A DNA stretch of 19,990 nt. It comes from Salpingoeca rosetta. Taxonomy: Eukaryota > Opisthokonta > Choanoflagellata > Craspedida > Salpingoecidae. The stretch covers positions 1,289,688 through 1,309,677 of the forward strand of contig NW_004754922.1 of assembly GCF_000188695.1 (NCBI RefSeq), written 5' to 3'. Below the pieces are notes generated by a model. The model was not told the origin of the DNA. It saw nothing but the letters and a program-made list of their open reading frames with translations, and did not search any database. The position numbers and the translations under genes were made by a program. This document shows, in pieces, positions 1 through 8,040 of the stretch. Position 1 is the first letter of the stretch. Every line of letters starts with the position of its first letter.

Positions 1-56
1 CCTTGCTTTCCCTCCTCCTCGTTCCCCCCTCCAACAACAAAACGGCAGCAACTGAC

Positions 57-231
57 GGTGAGCTGAACAACGGCTGTGGGCATGGACATGGCGGCGAGGC
101 GGTCTGAGCTCGTCTTGATGTCCACCCGCCAGTCAACCTTCTTCAGCCGCGGCAGTGACACTGTGTGTGTGTGGGGGGGGGGGAAGGTGAGAGACGGCGG
201 TGTTGTCCCCAGCCCCGCAAAAGCAGTTCTC

Positions 232-282
<51 letters not shown>

Positions 283-1371
283 ACATTGACTATTCGCGGT
301 CTGCTCTCGCCATGCGGGCCTGCAACAGAGTTAGTCAACAATGCAAGAGCAAGAAGCGTGAGTGAAACACGTGGCTAAATGGTGTAGGAGAGCCACACAA
401 CCAACTCGCTCACACACACACGCACGCACGCACGCACACAAACACACACGCACGCACGCACGCACGCACAAGTTGTGTGTGATGATGTTTGCGACGAGGG
501 ACTTGAGTTTGCCATGCAGTCCTGACGGCAGAGCTTCTTTGATGCCGTCTGCGGTGTTAAGGTTCTCGAATAGAACCAGGTTGATCAGCTCAATGACAGC
601 ACGGAACATCTGCAAGGGAGAACAGCAACGTAACCATGTTCAGGGTCAGTGGCAACGAGTGGTAACCTCACACAAACAAACCGGAAGAAGGACAGCCACG
701 ACAGACAACGACAGACAACGACAGACAACGACAGACAACGACAGACACCGCAGTCATGCTGACGCCCGTGCCGCAAAAGCACACGCGCAGGACTGACTGA
801 CCTCTTGCGCTTGCTGCAACTCCAAAGACATGGCAGTCGCCGATTTCTCCACCAGATCCGCAGACACTGTGATGAAACAACCACAATCAAGAACAGCACA
901 CCCTCAGTGACAACGTGCACGCGCACAGTGGACGAATGGGAGAATAAACAGACAGACAACAGACACACACACGCACACACACACAAACAGACAACAGACA
1001 CACACACACACACAAACAGACATAGACACGCTTCGTACCAGTGCCAAGGCGTGCGCTGAACGCAGACACAAACACCTGGTTCACAAACCCTTTGTCGGGC
1101 GCCTGCAAACCATGCGACAACCCCGCAAACACACACGCACAAACACACACACGCACACACGCACACACAAACAAAGTGAAAGAGTTACCGTCCACGTGAG
1201 CCATGGCGTGGGAAAAGAGCAGTGGTCAACAAGCAGAACAGGGTGTCCAGCAACGTCGCCAATCTCAGCCTGTGTCGAGCGAGAAGCAACAACACGCCGA
1301 GGATGGGTCTTGTATGGGCAGTCTTTGTTTGTCAAACTCACGTTCATCAGATGCGTCAAGCCAGCCTCCAT
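57..1371 (-). CDS. COMMD9: COMM domain-containing protein 9 orthologue (3' end outside window)
   Basis: COMMD proteins form hetero-oligomers that work with the CCDC22/CCDC93 (CCC) complex in endosomal cargo recycling and in NF-kB and cullin control. Six exons on the minus strand join in phase: 1371-1342, 1102-1039, 866-802, 609-470, 319-285 and 160-57, all with GT-AG introns. The 146 residues run from MEAGLTHLMN through an N-terminal helical segment (exons 2-4, including LPSGLHGKLKSLV) to the COMM domain: PAWREQTANSQ, then LSLPRLKKVDWRVDIKTSS. This matches the COMMD9 pattern (W-R, then SLPRL..DWRVDIKTSSD) better than other COMMD paralogues as I know them. Roughly the last 45 residues lie beyond base 1. 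A possible extra exon at about 1191-1261 also keeps frame (GT-AG) but adds residues absent from the family, so I skip it. The start ATG at 1371 gives a slightly short N-terminus. It is divergent from the pseudogene that starts at 1526. Confidence 0.92.
236..280. repeat. (CA)n microsatellite in COMMD9 intron 5
   Basis: About 22 CA units; on the coding (minus) strand this is (GT)n starting just after the 5' splice site at 284. Confidence 0.95.
410..469. repeat. CACA/CACG microsatellite in COMMD9 intron 4
   Basis: Imperfect (CACG)n and (CA)n. The 5' splice site of the minus-strand gene (GTGCGTGCG at 469) lies inside the repeat itself. Confidence 0.9.
701..748. repeat. 10-bp tandem repeat in COMMD9 intron 3
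   Basis: Unit ACAGACAACG, five copies in perfect 10-bp register at 701, 711, 721, 731 and 741, the last diverging at its end. It lies between exons 4 (609) and 3 (802). Confidence 0.9.
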
Positions 1372-1525
1372 CTTCGCTGCTGGGGTTTGCGCCTTTTAGC
1401 TGTATTTTCATACAATCCTCCACAACCACAACGAGAAGTGAAGAGTCGGCTGTCCTGCTCTCACCTCGACCTGTTTCCCTCTTCCCCTTGTTCCTTTGTT
1501 CAGCTAGTTGTTCCCTTAGCTGAGT

Positions 1526-2115
1526 ATGACGAGGAGAAAGAGAACAGGGTGCCTGCAGGCACATGTGCTGCTGCTCTCGTTGCTGTTGTTGCTGCTGACG
1601 ATACCGTTCATCAGTTTGGGAAAGGTGGCCCTTGTGCAGGATGATATTGGCGCGTTTCACATCAACACGACCGATCCATCAATTCAGTCTGTGTTCTGTT
1701 CGTGAACGGCGTCAATGTGCACAAGACTCTGAGCACGCTGATGAGTACCATCTCGAAAAAACAGAGCAGCATCGATGCACAGCAGAGGTTAAACGCTGAA
1801 CTCTGTCAAGTTATGAGGTGTGCCGAGGTGTTTGGGCAGCTTGGAAGATCACAGGGTGCTAGGGTGAGAAATGGAGCGGTGGCGTGCTGGCAAACAACGG
1901 CCGAACCTACGCTGCGCCATTCAACTCGCCCTCTGTGCTCATTATCAATCCTAATACCAACACCGTCGATACAACCACGGTCTCAGGTCTTGGAACAGAC
2001 AACTCCAAATGGTCCGGTGCTGCGTTGGGCCACACCGGCCTCGTGTACATGTTAGCATGTTCGCTTCTCACTGGGAGACGATGCTGATCATTGAACCAAA
2101 CAACAACGCTGTTGC
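1526..2115 (+). pseudogene. Degenerate, truncated copy of the beta-propeller surface protein gene at 5634-7022
   Basis: The ATG at 1526 opens a frame with a leucine-rich signal/anchor segment, then VQDDIGAFHINTTDPS, which matches VEDDAGAFHVNTSDPT of the 5634-7022 protein. The frame stops at 1703-1705. The match continues in a second frame from 1702 (VNGVNVHKTLSTLMST against LNGMNVDALLQTVTVQ), then from about 1870 in a third frame (VLANNGRTYAAPFNSPSVLI and KWSGAALGHTGLVYM), and after another shift at about 2050 as MLIIEPNNNAV. Only about 2.5 of the seven blades remain. At least three frame changes plus truncation argue for a dead gene. Introns cannot explain them because the shifts are only 1-2 nt and the paralogue is intronless. 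It is on the opposite strand to its paralogue, so it arose by an inverted duplication or a separate insertion. Confidence 0.85.
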
Positions 2116-4086
2116 AACAAGACAGAACTGAGCCAACAGCCACATCTCCGCCACCCCAACACACACACGCACAAGCACACACACACACGCACACCCTCAT
2201 GCCCTCAAGCAAACATCAATCGCAAGCGTCGTGCCCTGCGTCCACGCTGTTCACACTGTTGTCAGGCAACACAACAACGCCTTTGAAACACGAGCGCAGA
2301 GCAAAACACTACAACCAGTTGTGACAGCTCGTGGGCAAGATACAGCTCCTCTTGTTCTCTTGTTCTCACATCACAACAGTGTACTTGCTTCACGCTGTGT
2401 GTTTGCTTTGTGGGCGATCCTCTGTGTGTGACATGTGATTTGCTGTGCATGTACATGTCCTGTGTCATGTCATGAAAGTACATCAAAGCCACTCTTAAAA
2501 GCCTGTATATATTCAACACACGCACACACACACACACTTCGGAGCTTGCTCGAGCCCCCAACCACGATATGACATCATTGCGCGATCGAGCACATTGCAG
2601 CGCAGGCCATTGTGCTAGGAAAGGTGTCCAAAGGCGTGTGACGTGTCTGTGTGTGTGAGAGAGAGAGAGAGAACTAGAGAGAGAGAGAGAGAGAGAGAGA
2701 GCGAACAGTGCTTTCTAGGGTGAGAGCAAGACCAACAACGACAGTATGCTTCTTTGCTGACAAATGAGGATCAGCAAGGGAGCAGCGTGCACAAATGCGC
2801 TTCACCGCCGGGCCAGTGCTTGCACGCAACCACGCTAGTTGAGTCAGCCCCAGAGAGCCAGTACTCGCGAAAGAAGGAAACAGGCAGTTAGAGTTGCACA
2901 CACGCGGCTTTTGTTCCCTTGTTCCTCCTTTACCACCACCCCCCTTCCCCCTTTCATCGTGAACCAAACGTTGAGGCAACAAAACAAAATCGCAAATCAA
3001 CGAGTATGCGGCCCACGCAACAAGGCTATCTACACTTCAACAATCATTATGTTCGCGACCTAAACCAACCCTGCACACATGTCCCTCATGTCCCAGGCGA
3101 CCCAACCTTTGCATGACGTCATAGGGGGCAGTAGACCAGAACGCGCAGAGCAGCAGAAAAGAGAAGGCTGATTGTGAAGGCTGCCCAAAAAAGAGCAAAA
3201 GGGCAAGGAAGAGACAATAGACTGGAGCGAGCCCTGAGATCACGTCCCTCACAGCTCACAGCTCACTGAAAATGCAACTGAACGATGCAGCACATGTATC
3301 ATGTGATGTCTATGAGAAGTGTGCAGGCCACGGAAACGAAATCGCAAACGCAAGAGGAATAGAAGTCCGCCGCGACAAGGAAATTGGGCCAGATGGAGAT
3401 AGGTGAGAGGCGAGCGTGTGTGACACCACCCAACACCTCCACATTGTGCGAGTACTTGAGTGTCGCACACATACGAACACAGATGTTCATACACGTGACC
3501 AATCACCTCCCATTTTTAGCTTCCACTTTTTCCGTCATCAAGGTCATCAGAAGAGAATCTGTGTTATCTGTTCTGAGGATCGCCCCGCCAAGTGCCTAAC
3601 GTCTTGGTGGCGTGGTGCAACCGCAGGCTCAGTGAGAGCAGATACGCGGCGACATCGCTCACAAAGCTTGCGTTCAGCCTGCGGAGTTAGTCTTCTCGTC
3701 TGCTCCTGCGGAAAACTGACCATTTTTTCGCATGTTTCTCCAAACAACGACGATCACAAGGAGCGCACGTGCATGATCCTCAAAGACCTGCTCTGATTCT
3801 GATAAGAGGATAAGCGAATCCCCCCCCCCCTTTGCTTTGTTAGTTTGTTGCCTATCTGGACTCTTCTTGGACGAGGGCTGAGCTCGCTAGCACAGACGAG
3901 CTGTTCGAGGCTGACGACTTGTCAAAGGCTTGTTGAAGGCGTCACGGACAGAGAAAAAAGCTCGAATCGAGAGGGCTCAACGATCGATGGTTCTCATTCT
4001 GAAACCTTGAAACACTGATTGACTGCACGCAACCAGCCAACCAACCAGCACCTCAAGTCAGCACCCTACGAGACTCCACGCAGGTC
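2116..4086. other. Intergenic, about 2 kb, no convincing gene
   Basis: Contains a (CA)n patch at 2160-2195, a CA patch near 2516-2537, a GA tract near 2657-2701 and a C-run at 3820-3830. Open frames on both strands are short, mostly lack ATG starts and show no recognisable domain. A frame at about 3550-3796 has Cys pairs vaguely like a RING start, but it is too short to support. The last few hundred bases must hold the promoter of the 4087 gene; I see no clear TATA box. Confidence 0.6.
2657..2701. repeat. (GA)n microsatellite
   Basis: Interrupted GA/GAGA tract in intergenic DNA. Confidence 0.9.
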
Positions 4087-5112
4087 ATGCACATGCAAGC
4101 ACGGCACAGCTGGAGGGCCAAGGAGGTAGTGGTAGCGGCCTTGCTGTTGCTCGTGATCTTCGCCGACACCAGCAAAGCAGACCAGGGACAAGACCCGAAC
4201 AACGCCTCCATCTATGTGAACGACGACGGCCACATGGTGCTGGAAGACAGCGACGCTCGCGTGTCCCTGAAAGACTTGCTGGCAGAGCTGCAGCGGCTGG
4301 GGCAAACGGTGTCCACGATGCAGACTGGCAACGCCGAGCGCGAGGAGGAAACAGCGCAGTTGCAGCTTGAAGCGGCGCAGTTACGTAAGGCCGTTTCCAC
4401 GCTTGACACTCAAAGCGCAGAGCTAAACAGGACCGGGTCAGCACTGACCTCTCAAGCGGCAGAGCTGGAAGCAGAGGTGCTGCAGCTTCGTGCAGAGACG
4501 TCACTGCTCCGAACGGAAAACGCTCAGCTGCAGATGACGGCTTCCGTTGCCTTCACCCACATCACGGCCATCACGGATGCTGGCTCGTACAATGTGAGCC
4601 TCTCGTTCGCCAACAGGACCGCGTTGCTGCCACCTTCTGTGCCAGTTTACGTGGAGGCTGGGGGTGCTGGTGGAGGTGGTGGTGGCCGCTGCTCAAGCTC
4701 AAACGGGCAAACAGGTGGACTGACGTCGCTAACACACCAGTCCACATCCACAGCGTGGCTCGCCGCAAGTGGTGGAGGCGGCGGAACGAACCCTGTCACG
4801 AATGGCCCCGGTGTTTTACACGGGCGTGGAGACATTGGGCCAGTTGTAATGCTCGGACGTGGAGCTGATGGAGGCTATCCTGGCGTCGCCAACTCAAACG
4901 CTGGGCTCCCCGGCGGAAATGGCGGATATGCAGCTGGTGTATTTCGCGTGGATGTCACACCCACACAGAACACACAGCTCAACGCTGTGGTTGGGAGAGG
5001 TGGCACTGGAGCAACCAGCACCTGCGATGCGCATGGCCGCGACGGCGCTGACGGCTTTGTCATCTTCCACCTCCCTGAAGCCATTAACATCACTGTGATC
5101 CGCACCGCGTGA
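4087..5112 (+). CDS. Secreted coiled-coil protein with glycine-rich C-terminal domain
   Basis: Single open frame of 341 codons from ATG 4087 (a second in-frame ATG follows at 4093). Residues 14-27 are a hydrophobic core (VVVAALLLLVIF) followed by ADTSKA-DQ, a plausible signal-peptidase site. Residues 43-80 carry VNDDGHMVLEDSD and a short amphipathic segment that loosely resembles the N-terminus of the 5634-7022 protein. Residues 61-155 are rich in Leu, Glu and Gln with heptad spacing (coiled coil, probable oligomerisation). Residues 190-330 are glycine-rich (GGAGGGGGG, GLPGGNGGYAAG) and end in VVGRGGTG...GRDGADGFVIFHL, the layout of glycine-rich beta domains seen in surface and phage-tail-type proteins. 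N-glycosylation sequons occur at NAS, NRT (twice), NVS and NIT. It has no intron, unlike the conserved genes at the window edges. Probably an extracellular matrix or surface protein; the exact function is unknown. Confidence 0.8.
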   Translation: MHMQARHSWRAKEVVVAALLLLVIFADTSKADQGQDPNNASIYVNDDGHMVLEDSDARVSLKDLLAELQRLGQTVSTMQTGNAEREEETAQLQLEAAQLRKAVSTLDTQSAELNRTGSALTSQAAELEAEVLQLRAETSLLRTENAQLQMTASVAFTHITAITDAGSYNVSLSFANRTALLPPSVPVYVEAGGAGGGGGGRCSSSNGQTGGLTSLTHQSTSTAWLAASGGGGGTNPVTNGPGVLHGRGDIGPVVMLGRGADGGYPGVANSNAGLPGGNGGYAAGVFRVDVTPTQNTQLNAVVGRGGTGATSTCDAHGRDGADGFVIFHLPEAINITVIRTA

Positions 5113-5633
5113 TCGGATCTTGTTTGCATTACATCGTGCCTGCCCCACTTGTCCATCGTAGTTGAGAGAGCGTGAGTGCAAGGGTGTGGTCTTGACGAAT
5201 CGCGTGCGGGTGAGGTGTTGACATGTTGCATGAAAGTGGGGTACACACATGTTGTGGTGTCTGTGCACGTTTTAGCTGTGCCAGGCGGAGCAACACCACA
5301 CTGCTACCACATCACCAATACAGAATGAGTCGTGACTCAGAGAAGGCGTCGTTTATTGGCAGGGCCAGCATCATGAGTGCGGTGCTGCAGTGGACAGCTG
5401 ACACATGAGAAACGAAGGTGGTGTGCCCACCAAAGTGACTGAGCACGCAATAGCGAAAGGGTGGACAGCACACTCACACAAGCAAAGAAAGCAACGAACT
5501 GACAACCAAACCAAACTAACAATCAACCAAACTAACACCTCTTCCCACCCCCTCCTTTCTCTCCCCACTCTCCACCTTCACTACCCCAAACCCCCTCCCC
5601 TCCCCCTTGCCCACCTCCCCCCATCCAACAATC
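5113..5633. other. Convergent intergenic spacer with a pyrimidine-rich tract
   Basis: Separates the 3' ends of the genes at 4087-5112 (+) and 5634-7022 (-). Bases about 5538-5630 are almost pure C/T on the plus strand. Holds the 14-bp palindrome at 5326-5339. No gene seen. Confidence 0.65.
5326..5339. promoter_or_regulatory. Perfect inverted repeat TGAGTC-GT-GACTCA (bZIP/AP-1-like)
   Basis: Six-base arms with a two-base spacer; the right arm with its spacer reads GTGACTCA, containing an AP-1/GCN4-type TGACTCA. It sits about 215 bp after the stop of the upstream gene, so a regulatory role is only a possibility. Confidence 0.25.
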
Positions 5634-7022
5634 TCAACACCCTGGGTGGATGACGAGCACGGTGTCCGCGTTGCGGGGGATACCGTAGATGCGGCCGTTG
5701 GGGGCGAGCACGCCGTCATACCAGCTGTAGTCGCCAGGCAAACCATCGAGGGAGGTGGTGTCCGTGGTGTTGGTGGCGGGGTCGAAGATGAGGGCGGCGG
5801 ACGAGGTGCTTGGGACGCCGATGATGTTGCCGTTTGGCGCGAGGATGCCGCCAACCCACTTGCCCTCGTTTGTCGCCTCAGCGACGGTGAGCGTGCTGGT
5901 GGCATTCGTGGCCGGATCAAGCACCAGCAACGTCGGGGCATGCGCTGGCATGCCGTAGACGAGCCCGTTGCCGGCAAGCACGGCGCCCGCCCACTTCACA
6001 GATGCATCAAAGCCGCCCAGCGTTGTGGCGTCGGCCGTGAGGGTTTGCGGGTCGATGACGAGGATCGAGGCCGCAAACGTTGGAATGCAGTAGATGAGGC
6101 CATTCCCTGCCTGAGCACCGCCATACCACTTGTAAGTGTCCGCAGGAAGGGCAGACATGGTGGTGGTGTCTGCGGTGTTGGTCACGGGGTCGATGATCAG
6201 CACGGAGGCGGCAGAAAACGGCACGCCAAAGATGAGCCCGTTGTCTGCCACAACGCCGCTCGCCCACTTCTCATCGCTGCCGGAGCTGAGCGAGTGGATG
6301 CTTGTGGTGTCTGCCGTGTTGGTGTCCGGATCAATGATGAGCACTGAGGTGTTGGTCGACGGAAACATGTACACGTGCCCCGTGTGCGCCAACACGGCGC
6401 CAGCCCACTTGTACAGCTCACCACCGAATCCAGAGATGGTCGTGGTGTCCACAGCGTTGGTGCTGGGGTCGATGATGAGCACAGAACTTGCGCTGTGCGG
6501 CGCGGCGTAGATGAGGCCGTTGTTGGCCAGCACAGCACCGTGCCACTTGTCCTTGGAGGTTCCCAGCTGTTCGCCCAGTGTGCTCGCGCTGGCCCTGCAC
6601 ACCTTGCCTCGAAGCGCACGCACCCTTCTCAGCTGCGCATCAATCGTGGTCTGCTGGGCATCAATTGTGTTCTGTTGTGCCTGTGTTATCGCATCGTACT
6701 CCTCCAGCATGCTTTGCTGCACGGTGACTGTCTGCAACAGCGCGTCCACGTTCATCCCGTTAAGCAAAACGGGCTGACTCGTTGGATCGCTCGTGTTGAC
6801 GTGGAATGCACCCGCGTCATCTTCCACCAACCAGGCCGCCGCATCGCACGCCCAGTAGGCGCGGTGAGGGTACAGCCCGTGCTGTCCAGCCAATGCCAAC
6901 ACCAAGATGGGAAAGAGGCAGCACAAGTCAAACGGGCGCGAGAAGGGTGGCAGCACGCTGGTGGTGCGTGTGTTTGTTGCCCTGTTTTCGTGGGGTGAAG
7001 TTTGGAAGATTATGAGCGGCAT
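5634..7022 (-). CDS. Membrane-anchored or secreted seven-blade beta-propeller-like protein
   Basis: Single intronless frame; start taken at ATG 7022 (462 aa), with a second in-frame ATG at 7061. Residues 31-46 form a hydrophobic signal/anchor (LCCLFPILVLALAG). Residues 65-90 are VEDDAGAFHVNTSDP and VLLNGMNV, conserved in the pseudogene at 1526. Residues 100-140 are a Gln-rich helical stretch (QNTIDAQQTTIDAQ). From residue 159 come seven repeats about 46 residues apart, starting at residues 159, 205, 252, 298, 343, 388 and 433. The consensus is K-W-x-G-x-x-x-A-x-N-G-x-I-Y-x-x-P, then VLIIDPxTNTxDTT. The last repeat stops after VLVIHPGC and lacks its final strand. Spacing and number fit a seven-bladed propeller, probably a ligand- or matrix-binding surface module. 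I do not recognise a named family. It is divergent from the gene at 7259. Confidence 0.82.
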   Translation of the reverse strand: MPLIIFQTSPHENRATNTRTTSVLPPFSRPFDLCCLFPILVLALAGQHGLYPHRAYWACDAAAWLVEDDAGAFHVNTSDPTSQPVLLNGMNVDALLQTVTVQQSMLEEYDAITQAQQNTIDAQQTTIDAQLRRVRALRGKVCRASASTLGEQLGTSKDKWHGAVLANNGLIYAAPHSASSVLIIDPSTNAVDTTTISGFGGELYKWAGAVLAHTGHVYMFPSTNTSVLIIDPDTNTADTTSIHSLSSGSDEKWASGVVADNGLIFGVPFSAASVLIIDPVTNTADTTTMSALPADTYKWYGGAQAGNGLIYCIPTFAASILVIDPQTLTADATTLGGFDASVKWAGAVLAGNGLVYGMPAHAPTLLVLDPATNATSTLTVAEATNEGKWVGGILAPNGNIIGVPSTSSAALIFDPATNTTDTTSLDGLPGDYSWYDGVLAPNGRIYGIPRNADTVLVIHPGC

Positions 7023-7074
7023 ACATGAACTTCTGCAAAGGCACCGGATGTGGTGTGCCATGAAGACACACACG

Positions 7075-7138
<64 letters not shown>

Positions 7139-7258
7139 CACACACACTCACGCACACAAACACACACACACACAGACACACACACACGCACACGCGCGCG
7201 CACACAAACACGCACACGCGCGCGCGCTCACTCACACGCACACAAACACACACACACT
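7023..7258. promoter_or_regulatory. Microsatellite-filled spacer between two divergent genes (candidate bidirectional promoter)
   Basis: Only 236 bp separate the ATG at 7022 (minus) from the ATG at 7259 (plus). Bases 7066-7257 are almost entirely (CA)n with CGCGCG blocks at 7193-7202 and 7217-7226, i.e. alternating purine-pyrimidine DNA able to adopt Z-form. The repeat runs directly into the plus-strand ATG. Both promoters or 5' UTRs must lie in or beyond this tract, unless unrecognised upstream exons exist. Confidence 0.6.
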
Positions 7259-8009
7259 ATGGAGTGCTGGAAGCTGGTGGCTGCGCGGATCCTATCTGCA
7301 ACTTACCCTGGCGATGCGTCGGGTACGCTGGAGGTGTTTGACGTGAAAGCAAAGGCTGATTGTGGCAGGGCACGCACGTTCCTCAATCTGATGCTCACCT
7401 GCCGTGAACTGTACCACGACCTGCCATGGGCCATGCCAAAGTGGTGCCTTGCCACGGTGCTCTCTCAAACGAACAACGACAAGTACAAGAGGAAGCTGGC
7501 GAGAGTGAAGATGGGGCAGCAGCCCTTGGACGTTCACAGAGGTCTCTCACAGCAGGCTGAAGTGATACCGGGAGACGACGACGCTGAGGACACGTGGAGC
7601 AAAGACTACGGCCCCAGTGTGCAAGATTGGCTGGACACTTTCCAGACTACGCTTCTTCCTCCGCTGCTGTCACCAGACGAAGACAAGGGCGGCACCGATA
7701 CCGAGGATGATTGCACTGACAGTGCGGCCAGATACGCCGCCACTGTGTCGGCGTGGATGGAAGAGCGCTTCCTTGCCTACTCTTGGCTTGGTGTGACATG
7801 GGCGAGCGACCTCCCTTTCTTGCAAGCACGGTTGGCGAGCATTCGGCACAACGACTTCTGGCTGAAGTTTTCCCGGTGCGGCCGCGTCGCATTCACATGC
7901 ATGCACGACCTGGAAACATGGGCAGTGGCAGAGGGTGGGGAGGAACCGTGTTGGGATGAAAAAGATCTGAGGGAGAAGGGCAAGAACCCGAGGGAGGAAA
8001 AGGCACACA

Positions 8010-8040
<31 letters not shown>

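Noticed and set aside
1191..1261. Possible extra COMMD9 exon (AEIGDVAGHP... to ...TWT) with GT-AG borders
   Set aside because: It keeps frame, but inserts residues between exon 1 and APDKGFVNQ that the COMMD9 family lacks; direct joining of exon 1 to 1102 aligns better.
3037..3252. Minus-strand frame with a hydrophobic stretch (small membrane protein?)
   Set aside because: Begins with GTG rather than ATG, has no recognisable partner exon, and its composition fits chance.
3416..3796. Open frame with CVICSEDRPAKC, reminiscent of a RING finger start
   Set aside because: Too short, the later Cys/His spacing does not fit, there is no ATG at its start beyond CA-rich sequence, and no splice partners are visible.
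7066..7257. Long CVCVCV / THTHTH open frames through CA repeats here and elsewhere
   Set aside because: Dinucleotide repeats are open in several frames by nature; they are not coding evidence.
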